A stretch of 51,706 bases of DNA from NCBI GenBank assembly GCA_004335835.1, contig RWJK01001497.1, positions 1 through 51,706 of the forward strand. The letters run 5' to 3'. The notes under the pieces are model-generated. The model had not been told where the DNA came from, did no database searches, and saw only the letters and a list, made by a program, of their open reading frames with translations. A program made the position numbers and the translations under genes. The DNA comes from Scenedesmus sp. ARA3 (Eukaryota; Chlorophyta; Chlorophyceae; Sphaeropleales; Scenedesmaceae). Shown here in pieces: positions 21,649 through 32,700 of this stretch. Positions within the stretch are counted from its first letter, which is position 1; each line of letters opens with the position of its first letter.

Positions 21649-22596
21649 GTCTCTGCAAGTGCAAGTGTCGCAACCCTTGCTACTGAGTCCTGGGCGTGAC
21701 AACGGCCTGGTACCAATGTGGTGATCAGTGCTATGTCACGAGTCATGGCTCGGTTTCAGAAGGTTTTCCTACGAAGCAGCCAGCAACGGAGCGATTTGAA
21801 CTGATGTCACTTGTCATGGAGCGGATCTGCCTCGCCTGCGCTGAACACAGGCGGTTCTGTGTGATTTGATTCCTTTACGGCCCTCAAGCAACAGCAACTG
21901 CGTTTTTTCTTTGTGGCAGTGGGTGCAGCCGGCCAACACAGCTGACACCAGCGTTGTGAACATCTCCCTGTCAGGCTCAGCATTTGAGTGAGTGCACTGC
22001 ATGAACCACAGGCAATTATATTGGATGTGATACAGCAAAACTTTAGGTACTGATGTTACGCTGAACTCGAACATCAAACGCCCAGCTGCTGATGTTTAAT
22101 GGCAGGTCAGGACCTCCAGCAGGAGCTCCCTGCCATGCCTCCTGGTCTGCATGCTGAACTCTGTTGCAATCCGCAGCTGTTGACGTTTTTGGAATTAACG
22201 ATAGTTGTTTGCGCTCGGCGCTAAGCTCCACGCCACTTGTGTCACCCGCAACGAAACCCTGCTTTCGTCGACAGTCACCCGCGCAGATTGCAGCAATGCA
22301 TGGCACATCAGCGCACTAGATCGTATTCTTTATGTGTTTGAGATGTGCTTTCAGATGCCAACTTTTCTCGCAAGCCTGCTGCTCGCACACCGCAACAGTA
22401 GATGCTGAAAAACGCCCTGGTCTGTACGTCACAGAGCTGCCTTACAAGCTGATTGAGAAATAAAGCTACAGTATATCCCATATCAGCAGCTGGTGCTCAA
22501 TACAGCCACTTGAGGCTGTAGCGAGCTGATCACAAGCAGCAGCACAGCAGCAACAGAGTGGCAGGAGCAGCGCCCTTGCCCAGGACAACCTCAGCC
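21649..22596. promoter_or_regulatory. Divergent promoter region between two F-box/LRR genes
   Basis: 948 bp separate the start codons of the minus-strand and plus-strand F-box/LRR genes. No exon is supported. It contains the second copy of the shared motif (22239-22277). Both 5' UTRs and both promoters must lie here unless further upstream exons exist. Confidence 0.6.
22239..22277. promoter_or_regulatory. Shared upstream motif, copy 2
   Basis: GTGTCACCCGC-nn-CGAAACCC then TGCTTTC, followed a few bases later by GTCACC, as at 13639-13676. Only a few bases differ in the 26-base core. Confidence 0.35.
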
Positions 22597-25001
22597 ATGG
22601 CAGCAGCTAGCAGCGGTGCAGCAGCAGCAGCAGTAGCAGCTGGCACTACAGTAGACCTAAGTGATGTCAGCGATCCAACCATTAGCATGCTCTGGAGGCG
22701 CATCTACTCGCACTTTATGTCAAAGACAATTGGCCAGGGCATGGCAGTGTGCAAGGCTTTCAAGCAGCTGCTGGTGAGAGCAGCAGCACATTGTATGCTG
22801 CTAGATAGTAGTTCCTAGTATAGCAAGGCAAATGCAATACTGCATTGCCTTGCTTGGTGTACATGCATGCGGTGCGTTGCAGTGACCCTTAGCAGTTGTC
22901 GCTGCTCCCGCAGCCGCTCAGCTTCAGGCGCCAAGCAGCAGCTGCTCAAGATGCTATGCTAATATTTGTGTTGGGTGACAGCGCTATGCATGAGGCTGCT
23001 GGCAGCTGCTGGATGTAAAAGCTGAGGTCAGCAGGCTGTGCTGCTGCATCGTACTGCACCGTAGTGCACTGCAAGTGCTGTTCTGTGCTGTTGCTGCGCC
23101 CTACTTCTGCACTTCTTCTGCGCTGCTCTGCACTTTACCTGCGCTGCCATGCCAGCCCCCATTGGTGACACATATTGATCTGCCAGCAGACTGCTGCTAC
23201 TGCTTTGTCCTGCACTGAACTGCACCTTAATTGACCTGGTGCTGCCTGCACTGCATCGCACTGCACTGCTGCTGCCATGTCACTGCTGCTGCAGTGAAAT
23301 GCAATGAACTGCACCCTAGCTGACCTAGTACTGCGCTGTATATCGCTGCTGCTGCTGCCATGCCAGCCCCCACTGGTGACGTGCACTGATCTGCCAGCAC
23401 TGCACGGCATGCCACTACACTGCATTGTACTGCACCCTGATTGACCTGGCGCTCTGCACTGCTGCTCTGCACTGCTGCGCTGCACTGCACTGCTGCTCTG
23501 CACTGCTGCGCTGCACTACACTGCTGCTCTGCACTGCTGCGCTGCACTGCTCTGCACTGCTGCTGCATTGCCAGCCTCCCCTGGTGACCCACATCGATCT
23601 GCCAGCAGACTGGCCCAGCAGGGCTGCAGCACAAAAGGCCCTGCAGCACGTTGCAGCCACCTTCACACAGCTCGAAGAACTGGAGAATCAGCAGAGTAAG
23701 TCATTGGGGTATGCTTATCTGTGTGCAGTGCTATGGCTTGGATAGCTTGTGCCGCTGCCACCGCACAGGCGGCGCTTCTGTGGGTGTCAGCGTCCAGCTA
23801 CTGGTGCGGCACATGATAGGGTGTGTGAGGATGCTGCATTGCAGCTGTCGCAGGGCAATGCTGGTAGTGGCGGCAGTGCAGTCTGCTCATTAGTTTGTGT
23901 CTATTTTGATTTGTTTGCAGGGGAACTTTGCAAACTCTCCTAAAAAACACACCATCTGCCTGATTGATGATGCTACTGCAGGTGCAGTGATGATCAGCGC
24001 AAGCTGGACTTTGCAAGCGTGAGCCTGCCCTGCCTGATTCTTGAGTGATCTTTGTACAGCAATGTGATGCACAACTTATACATGTTGTGCTGCTGCAGGT
24101 ACAGTGACGATCAGCCCAAGCTGGACTTTGCAAGCGTGAGCCTGCCCTGCCTGATTCTTGATTGATCTTAGTACAGCAATGCAATGCTCAACTTCTGCTT
24201 GGTGTGCTGCTGCAGGTACCGTGACGATCAGCCCAAGCTGGACTTTGCAAGCGTGAGCCTGCCCTGCCTGATTCTCAATTGATCTGTGTACAGCTATGCA
24301 ATGCGCAACTTCTGCTTGGTGTGCTGCTGCAGGTACAGTGACGACCAGCCTAAGCTGGACTTTGCAAGCGTGAGCCTGCCCTGCCTCACAAGGTTGACGC
24401 TGCGCTGCCAGCCGCTGCGGTCGCTGCACTTCACAAGCACCAACACACCCAAGTGAGCCCAACAAACAAATTCAAATCCACTAAAACTGTAGTTCATAAT
24501 CTCCTTTTGATTGGTGATAAGACGGCAACATCAAAAATGTAACAACGCCAACAGACCCAAGTGGGCCCAGCAGACATCAGCGCAGCACTGCAACCAACCA
24601 TGTGTTACATGTTGCGCCGCAGTACGAACAGCCTGCCTTGTGTGAGCTGAAGGCATCTCCGAGCTGCGTTGATGCTGCTGTTGCATGGTGCTTATCATGG
24701 TGCGGTATGCCACCACGTGCTCTTAGCTGCAGCCTTCAGCGCTGCTGGCGACACTGTATTTTAGCCTTGACAGAGTCGTCAGGCACGCCACAGCTAAAAG
24801 CATCTTGGCCCGCTGCGGTGCAACTGACAGCGCTTGTTCATGCAGTGTGCGTGTCATCCTTGTAATCCTTTGTGTTTGCATTTCAAATGCAGGCTGGAAT
24901 CTATCAACCTGGATCAGTGCGGCGAGATTGGCGGCTTCAACTTGGAGCTGCCGGAGCTGCAGCGGCTGTTCATGGAGCACGTGGAGGTGCGCGGCAGCAG
25001 C

Positions 25002-25056
<55 letters not shown>

Positions 25057-25677
25057 GCACTGGCAACACAGTAACAGCGTACGGCCGAGGTGCAGGGGCT
25101 GGTAACAAGCAGCAGCGGCTGTGGCTTCACAGGCAACAGCAGCAACAGCAACAGCCTCTACACGCAGCAGCAGGCGTAGCAGCAGCACTACCGCAAATGG
25201 GTTCATGGGCGTAACATATGGTCCTTGCGCAAGCTACGATTCACTGCAGTTGCACGTCACGCGAGGCAGCAGTAGCATCTGCGCACTTGGCACAGGCGCT
25301 GCATTGTCGTGTGTGCGTGGAAGCAGCGAAGTGCAGCCAAAACAAAACGCATCATATCAGGTCCTCCGCGCGACAACAGCTGTAGCATTTGTGCAGTGCA
25401 GGTGCAGGAAGAGGCTGGCTTTGTCAGCAGCCAGTCTGCCTGCCCCAGCGGCCAGTTGTATGCTGCACCCGTCAGTCCTCGCACTGTGCCATATCTTGTG
25501 ACAGCAGCGATATGTCCATCACTGCAGGTGCAAGATGAGGCTGGCTTTGGCAGCAGCCTGTCAGCCTGCCCCAAGCTGGAGATGGTGAATTGCTACAAGC
25601 TTTGGGGCTGGGAGGGACGCTGCACGAGCTGCGGCTGCCAGAGTGCCGGGAGCTCTCCTTCTACAGGTGCGGCATCA

Positions 25678-25717
<40 letters not shown>

Positions 25718-25810
25718 GGTGGTATTGTGGGGGCTAGGGGGTTGGGGGGCACGCTGCACGAGCTGCGGTTGCCAAAGTGCCGGGAGCTCTCCTTCTACAG
25801 GTGAGGCGTC

Positions 25811-25849
<39 letters not shown>

Positions 25850-26072
25850 AATCAACAACAAGCCTTGCATGCAGCCTCTTGTGCATTTGCTGACTTGCAG
25901 CTGTTGCCGTGTGCCGCTGCGGCAGGACCGCAGCAGCTGCACCATCCAACGCTTTGGATAATCCATCACAGCGCTGCATGCCAAGTGCCTCTTGCAACCA
26001 TGGCTCCGCCATACTGCCAATACAATGTTGGTATCGATGCATCCTTGTCACAGCTGCTCCTGCTCCTGCTGC

Positions 26073-26105
<33 letters not shown>

Positions 26106-27411
26106 AGGTCTGATGACCTGGAAGGGCTCAAGCTGTGGGCCCCCAAGCTGACCGAGCTGGAGCTGCGGGCCTGCTACAGCCTGGAGTGTGTGCATCATGG
26201 AAGACCCCCCCTGGCAGCCCCCTCACGCCACTGCGGGTGCGCAATTGGGCGAATCAGGCATTGCTGTGTTGTCCCTACATCATGTGGTAGTGTTGAGCAC
26301 TTGCTAAGCCTCGAGTGTGTGCGCATCATGGAGGACCTGCCCAGCAGCCCCCTCACGCCACCGCGTTTGAGACGCTGCAGCTATGCTGGCATCGTCTGGT
26401 TGTGCCCACTGTTGTCAAACCATTGCAACGCTAGCAGCCAGTGCTGCCGGCACGCAATTGCCAGACACAAGCGCATCCTCCAACATGTGCTGCATGAAGG
26501 CGGCATTGTTCCTCGCACATTCCACTTGGCTCCAACAAATGGCCTAGTCTTGTCCAACACCCAGCCCGACACTTCATCACCGCTGGGACGCCTACACGGT
26601 GGTCACTAGCCGACATGTACTTGTACATCCATGGTTCTGGATGCATGCCTTGCTTGCAGGTCAACCTGGTCAACGCCAACATTGACCCGCTGTCCAAGCG
26701 GCACCTGAAGCAGCACCCACGCATCAAGGCGCCTGGCGGCAAGCTCATCACAAAGGAGCGCGACGACCCGCGGGCAATGTGGGGTTTGGGCGAGGGTAAT
26801 ATAGGCAGTGACGAGGATGAGGATGAGGATGAGGATGATGACGATGATGATGATGGGATGGGCTTTGGGTTTATGGGCGGGCTCCCAGGCATGATGGTGG
26901 GCGGCGGCGGCGCGGACGCGGGTTTCGTGCTGATGATGCACCCGCTGCTGCAGATGATGATGGGCGGCGCGGGGAACGTGGTGGGCCCCGACGGGCAGCT
27001 GCACCCTGCGATTGCGCAGATGATGATGCAGGAGGGCTTGATGCACGAGGGGGAGGGTCCGTGGATGAGCAGGATGACGAGGATGAGGAGGAGTGGGAAA
27101 CGGATGAGGATGCGGTCGAGCGGGTATTGGAGCAGCGGGAAGCGCAGCGGCCTGAGCCAGATGACGAGCGGGAACACGAGGCCAATGAGCGGGACGAAGA
27201 TGAAGACGATGAGGATGAGGATGAGGATGAGGATGAGGAGGAGCTGTCTCCAGCGGAGATGCTGGCTGCCATGATGATGTCGGGCTTGTCGCCAGGCATG
27301 GCCGCTGCGCACCTGGTCGCGGCAATGCAGGGCGAAGAGGTGGACGAGGTCAGCGAGGGCGGTGATGGCGGCAGCGGCTCACCGCAGTGTGTGATGGAGG
27401 AGGTGGATTGA
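22597..27411 (+). CDS. F-box-like/LRR protein with long acidic Met-rich tail; frameshifts in assembly
   Basis: Exon 1 (22597-22773) encodes an Ala-rich start and an F-box-like helix set (DPTISMLWRRIYSHF, AVCKAFKQLL). Later exons are 23575-23695, 24333-24452, 24893-24986, 25528-25666, 26108 to about 26180 or 26227, and 26660-27411. A 52-nt exon at 23769-23820 would fix the phase between exons 2 and 3. LRR-type blocks include LPCLTRLTLRCQPLRSLHF, LELPELQRLFMEHVE, SACPKLEMVNCYKLW and APKLTELELRACYSLECV. The last exon is Asp/Glu-rich with Met/Gly stretches (GGLPGMMVGGG, AEMLAAMMMSGLSPGM). Frame breaks occur near 25605, 26190 and 27052, all in G or C runs. A single extra G at the first and third restores the frame, so assembly error is likelier than decay, but a pseudogene is possible. 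SCF substrate receptor by analogy. Confidence 0.65.
23150..23620 (+). repeat. Three-copy array of exon 2 start (second F-box/LRR gene)
   Basis: Acceptor boundaries fall at 23575 (live), 23367 and 23156, giving periods of 208 and 211. Each encodes PPLVT-x-x-DLPA. The spares lie upstream. Between copies lie imperfect CTGCACTGCTGCTCTGCA repeats (23450-23565). Confidence 0.88.
23960..24410 (+). repeat. Four-copy array with exact 117-bp spacing
   Basis: The acceptor boundaries 23982, 24099, 24216 and 24333 are each exactly 117 bp apart. Each unit has CTGCTGCAG, the exon start GTACAGTGACGATCAGCC (minor changes) and LDFASVSLPCL codons, then intron-like sequence. Only the last copy continues into the full exon. 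Confidence 0.92.
24998..25051 (+). repeat. (CAG)n run directly after LRR exon
   Basis: About 18 CAG triplets lie 12 bases after the predicted donor at 24986. Read through in frame they give poly-Ser (AGC) and the frame stays open to about 25216, so exon extension is an alternative to splicing. Confidence 0.9.
25395..25810 (+). repeat. Exon 5 start and end duplicates
   Basis: The exon 5 acceptor (25528) has an upstream spare at 25402, offset 126. Its donor end (25666) has a downstream spare at 25800, offset 134, which repeats HELRLP..CRELSFY. The two spares flank the live exon on opposite sides, as the polarity rule predicts. Confidence 0.85.
25679..26106 (+). repeat. Sense (CTG)n runs in intron 5
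   Basis: Three CTG runs lie at about 25679-25718, 25812-25846 and 26068-26106; the last abuts the acceptor at 26107. Confidence 0.9.
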
Positions 27412-28024
27412 TGCGATGTTTATACGAGCACGTGCAAGCACAAATTGTCAATGTGCTTGTGCACGTTTTCAGTTGCTTTGTCCTGATGTGGATGGTATCA
27501 ACGTCCTGGTTACTTGACTTTACTATGACTAAATGGCGACAATTATTTGTTGCTTGCGTATGTCTTGGAGGTAGTGATATGCAAATGCTGGACACTGACC
27601 GCCGTGATATCAAGCCATCTTGAGCAAGCACCCTGATAGCCACAAGCAGACCAGTTACACATCCACACATAGTATGCCGCACCAATAGGCACCAACGCTG
27701 CGGCTGGTCGGCTCAACAACATCAACACAACCATTCTATAAGTGATGTGATGTTGGAAGGAGGGTAAGATATGATAGCAATCCAACAAATGCGGCTTGCT
27801 TCTTGTGATCTCGGAGTCTTAATGTCCAAGCCAGCATCAACCTCTCAAACAACATTGAGATGCTGATACACATATGGGCGGGCATGTTAGTAGCACTGTC
27901 ATCACTGAGATGTGTCAGACTGTAGTGCACAGAGACACGACCACAAAGACGCATTAGCAACCCCACTTTGAAAACACCTAGCCTTCCTGAGAATCACACG
28001 CAGCTAGTACGTAGTAGCTGATCA

Positions 28025-28029
28025 TGTAA
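28025..28029 (+). terminator. Polyadenylation signal TGTAA (second F-box/LRR gene)
   Basis: This is the first clear plus-strand TGTAA I see after the stop at 27411, 614 bp downstream. Confidence 0.4.
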
Positions 28030-28101
28030 GACGCATGCGCTGCACTCAGCGCTGGTCAGCTCTTTGAAGTGAGCCTGTTGCTCGCTCACTTTCCTGAAGC
28101 A

Positions 28102-28106
28102 TTACA
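28102..28106 (-). terminator. Polyadenylation signal TTACA (gamma-subunit gene)
   Basis: The TGTAA complement lies about 300 bp after the stop at 28406. Confidence 0.5.
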
Positions 28107-28405
28107 TAAAGCAACAAAGGCATCCCAACTAGAATGCCGCACACATGGCGAGCCAACTTGCTCAGATGGCCGAATGCAAAAGCGCTGGCGACCTTGAACA
28201 CCCAAACACACCAGCCATCCAGGCCAATAGTATTAAACCCAAACCCCTGGCCTGCTGACCTGGCATGTTGCTAACCCTGCCCTGTTGAGTTCACTCAGCA
28301 GCAGCAGCGGCTGCCACTGCAGCCGCCGCTACGCACCCCTTTCCTCCCCTCCCCGCAGTTCCTCTGCCAAGGCTGCTATTGCTGCATCGCGTCCGCATCT
28401 TTCTG

Positions 28406-29352
28406 CTAGTCGTGCTGCTGCTGCTCTGCTTCCTGCTGCTCCAGCTGCTGCAGCTGCTTGGCTGAGCTTGGCCGGCTGGCTGGCAGCGCTGCGGGCTGCA
28501 CCAGGCTGATGATGAGGCGCACCACGTCAGTGCAGGTGACCACGCCCACCGGCCGCTCCAGCTCATCAATCACATACACCCTGCAAACATAGCATAGCAT
28601 GGCTGAGTGACGGAGCGTTGTGTTGGTGCGTAACAACCCCGCTTCTGGTTTGTGCTAGCTTGTGGAAGCAGTGCGCTGCTACAGAGGCTGACACGTGTTG
28701 CAGGTGCTGGGTGCTATTGGACGCAGAATGGCGACAGGCAAGCAGAGCATAACACACCCGCACACTGCAGGAATCCTGCTGCTGCTGCTGCACCTGCAGC
28801 TTTGCAAGCAGCGGCTGCTCCTTGCATGCATCTGGCAAGGCAGCAGCAAAGTTTCAAATCATATCTATGCAGTTGAGGGTTCTGCACGCTGCAGCAGTTG
28901 GTGGGAACGCAGGAATGTGGAATGTAAGTGCATGTGATGCCATTGAAAATGCCGGCAGGCTCACCTGTGGATGCGGTGGCTGACGATCTTGTCCAGGATC
29001 TCAATCATGGTGGCCTGCAGGTCAGCAACAGCACAAGGAGCATGTGTAAGCATGTGCTGAGCATTGCATGTAGACAATACGCTTGCCCCCACCAGATTTG
29101 AAGTGATCTATGATGCAGATAACTGGCCTCAACAGCTGCAGACAGGTCAACCTGACGCTTCCATCCACCGCCTTGCATCACACACAGCTGGTAAGCAGTC
29201 CATAGCTATGCAAGCTTGGCTGTGCAGGCTCAGGCGCCAGGCGTCACCCAGCCAGCCACCCACCTGTGGTGTCACCAGGATGAGGTTCTGGCCCACTTCC
29301 TCCCCTGGGGTGCGGGGCCTTGCGCGTGCGATGCGGTCTGTGATGAACCTGC

Positions 29353-29390
<38 letters not shown>

Positions 29391-29733
29391 TCCTAGCTCA
29401 GCATGTTGAGCTTGCTGTGCCTGATAGCTTGTGCGAAAGCAGCAGACACGCCGCATGAGTGCATTGCACTGCAGAACCTCCCAGCGCAATCCAGCAGCAA
29501 CGCAACTCGCCCCGGCATGGCACTTTGACCACCACTGCGACAACTGATACGCGTCTTTGACCACAGTTGACCAGGTTTGACCAAGTTTGACCGGCTCACT
29601 TGTGCCCCTTGCTCTGCACCACCTCCTGCTCGTGGATGTGGCTGTAGCCCTGGAACTCAGTGCCGTGCTCCAGCGCAAGGAACTCGCCCACAGGCAGCGC
29701 CAGCGCGCCAAAGTGCTCCGCCATGATGGTCCT

Positions 29734-29770
<37 letters not shown>

Positions 29771-32700
29771 TGCAGCGCCGGTCACAAAATGCAAGGTGCT
29801 CCAGCGCAAGGAACTCGCCCACAGGCAGCGCCAGCGCGCCAAAGTGCTCCGCCATGATGGTCCTGCAGCAGCAGCAGCAGCGGCAGCAGACTGCGTGTCA
29901 AGAACCTGTTCAAGCATAAGTTGACAGCACCAGCAGGTGCGCACAAGCATGTTGGAAATAACAAACAACCAAACCCCTGCCCCGCCACGGTGACAGCTCA
30001 CCTCATCTCGCTGACGCTGAAGTTGCCGATGATCTTGCCCACGCCATCCACCACCGCCAGCGCACTGATCTGCTTCTGGTTCATCAGCAGCATCGCCTCA
30101 ATGGCGCTCACATCCGGGCCCAGCGTCACAACAGGCCGGCTGGCCCAGCCCAGCTCTGCTGCTGTCTTGGTGGCCAGGTCGCCCAGCTCGCCCTTGTTCA
30201 TGAAGATGAACCTGCATGCGGCAAGATAGAGGGGTTACATCCGTGGGTTGATGTGGCAAGTGTGTCAGGTGTGGGATGACACCTACATCGGTGAAATATC
30301 TGGAGTTGTTCTTGTGGCCAGGTCGCCCAGCTCGCCCTTGTTCAAGAATATGATCCTGTAAAGCAGCAGCAGGGAGGGTTCAAATAGGTGAAGGGGAACA
30401 TCAGTCACAAGGACAGTGTTGGCTAGGCCACGACGTTCGCCCTTGCTCATGGAGATAAACTGTATGGTAAACGGCATCAACAAAGCGGTATAGTGTCTGC
30501 CTGGCTGATGGTGCTCTAACTGTCACCAGTTTAAAGCAGCCAATTACACCATTTGAATTGTTAACAAGCAGCAAGATGTAACCGCTAATGTAGCAGCATC
30601 CCTGTGAAACACGCACTTGATGATGTCCGTCTGGCTGATGATGTTGCTGATGCGGAAGTGGTTGTCATAAATGGCCACCCTGTGCACCGTGCCTGTCACT
30701 ATGTGCTTGCCCTGGTGCGCGCCTCTGCAGGGCAGAACAAGCAGTACAGAAACAGTGACAGCAGCAGCAGCAGCAGCAGCAGCAAGGGAGAGCATGTTAG
30801 GCGGCACACAAGGAAAGCTGTAAGCCAGCCAGAGCCAGCCCAACCAGCAAAGATATGCACAGAATTGCAGGCACATGATGAGCATGCACATCAGGCAGGA
30901 GGAGTCGGCATGTGCAGTGCATGCGCTGCGACAGAGTGTCAGCTGCTAAGCACGGGACGTGGTTTCAACAAATGCACACAACACTTGCTGAGTGCTGCCA
31001 CACCACCATACAGAACCATTAAACATAGCGATTGGCCCTGCTGCTGATGAGCTTGCAAATATCTGGCTCCACACGATGCTAGCCAGCTGCTGCTGCCCGC
31101 TGCGAACTGCCATGCCTGCTGCTGCTGCTGCTGCCGCCTGCACACTGCCGAAACAGCTGCTGCTGGCTGCTGATGCATATGTGCTGCTGCATGCCTGTCC
31201 TGGCCGTTACACCCACAGTTGCAGGGTGTCGGCTGCACACCTCTCTTTGGGGTTCAGCAGCCCGTTCACGATCACGTCCAGCACGCTGGTCTGCGCTGCC
31301 TCGCTGGTGTGCAGGAAGTCGCCGTCGCCGCCTGCAGCAACACAACATGAAATTTGCAACTACTTCATTTCAAGTGTGGTTGCTGAAGATCTTTGCATTC
31401 AGCCCATGGGAAGAAGAAATCAGCAGTGGCAACATGGGCACATTTGCAGTGCAGCAGGCTGCCTTGATGATGCTGTGCACAGGGGATCGCAAAATCCTGC
31501 ATGCACGCCTGTTGTTGTCAAAACGTGCAGTGCATTAAATGTTGCACTGTCAGTCTCTATTTTGTCTATATATCCCACTGTAAGGGAGCAAGCCACAGAA
31601 TGGTTGCCAGTTGTCTTTGGCAGCTGTGCTGAGTCGTCAATACAGACAGCCACCAACTGCTGAGCGCTGCAATGCACCGTCAACATACTGCAAACCCTCC
31701 TTCATCTGCACGAATCATATACAAAAGGTCAACATGCGGGCACCCACCGAAGACCTTGAGGTCCTTGATGGCTGTGGTGGCGAAGCTGGAGCCCTGCTCC
31801 TCCAGCAGCCGCATCTTCTGCAGCATCTTCATCTTGGGCAGGTTGCCGTGGCCTTCAAGCTCTGCAGTAGCCGCAGCAGCCGCAGCAGCCGCAGCAGCAG
31901 CAGCAGCAACAGCAATTGTGACTCTTGGTGTGGACTGCATAATGAACTTACAGCAGCAGCAAACAAGCACAGAAGCAGCAGCAGCATCAAGCAAGGAGCC
32001 GCTGGTAGCTTGCAAGTCAATTCCGAGCATAAATCATTGTATGAGTCACAAAATTGTGGCTTTGATGACTCAACAATGATTCATGCTCGAAATTGAAGTC
32101 GTAGTGTGACTCTCACGCGTCCATCCCTAACGGGCGAAAAACAGCCCCCGTGCGTGCTCCATGCAGTACATATGTTGCTATCTTTCTGTCGACTGCAATG
32201 ATGTGAGGACGCAGGAGGGCAGTGCGCAATGCTGGCACGTGTGGCATACAGTGCGCGCCCGTCTGGCGCCAGTTGGCTGCAACTACAACGTGCCTGCATC
32301 CTGGTCTGGCTTGCTGGCCAAAACCGCTGCCAGGCTGTTGCTGCTGCTGCTACATTGACAGAACGCCACCATGTACACTCCTAACGGTCTTCTGCTTCCC
32401 CTCCCTTCTGCCCAAGCTGATGCCGCAGCTCCCTGCGCTAGCCTACCAAAACGCTGCTGCTGCTGCTGGTGCTGGTGCTGCTGCTGCAGCGCTCACCTGC
32501 CAGGAAGCTGCTGAGCACATCACGCACTCCAGGAAGCCCAGGATCTGGTGGTTTCCTGCAAGCCCCTGCTGCTGCTGCTGCTGCTGCTGCTGCCACGCTC
32601 ACCTGCCAGGAAGCTGCCGAGCACATCACGCACTCCTGCAAGGCCCTTCTCCTGCTGCTGCTGCTGCTGCTGCAGCGCTCACCTGCCAGGAAGCTGCTGA

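Larger units (their letters stand above)
27412..28405. other. Convergent intergenic region, 994 bp
   Basis: It lies between the stops of a plus-strand and a minus-strand gene. Plus TGTAA (28025-28029) and minus TTACA (28102-28106) signals are only about 75 bp apart, so the two 3' UTRs may abut or overlap. No coding feature was seen. Confidence 0.6.

Noticed and set aside
23960..24410. CRISPR-like array because of exact 117-bp spacing
   Set aside because: Units are coding-edge sequence with splice sites, diverge internally, have no short palindromic repeat with unique spacers, and lie inside a eukaryotic gene.
26615..27274. Alternative basic C-terminus (Arg/Met-rich) for the second F-box/LRR gene
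   Set aside because: This reading arises after the 27052 frame break. The other frame gives an acidic tail matching the sequence before the break and a longer open frame.
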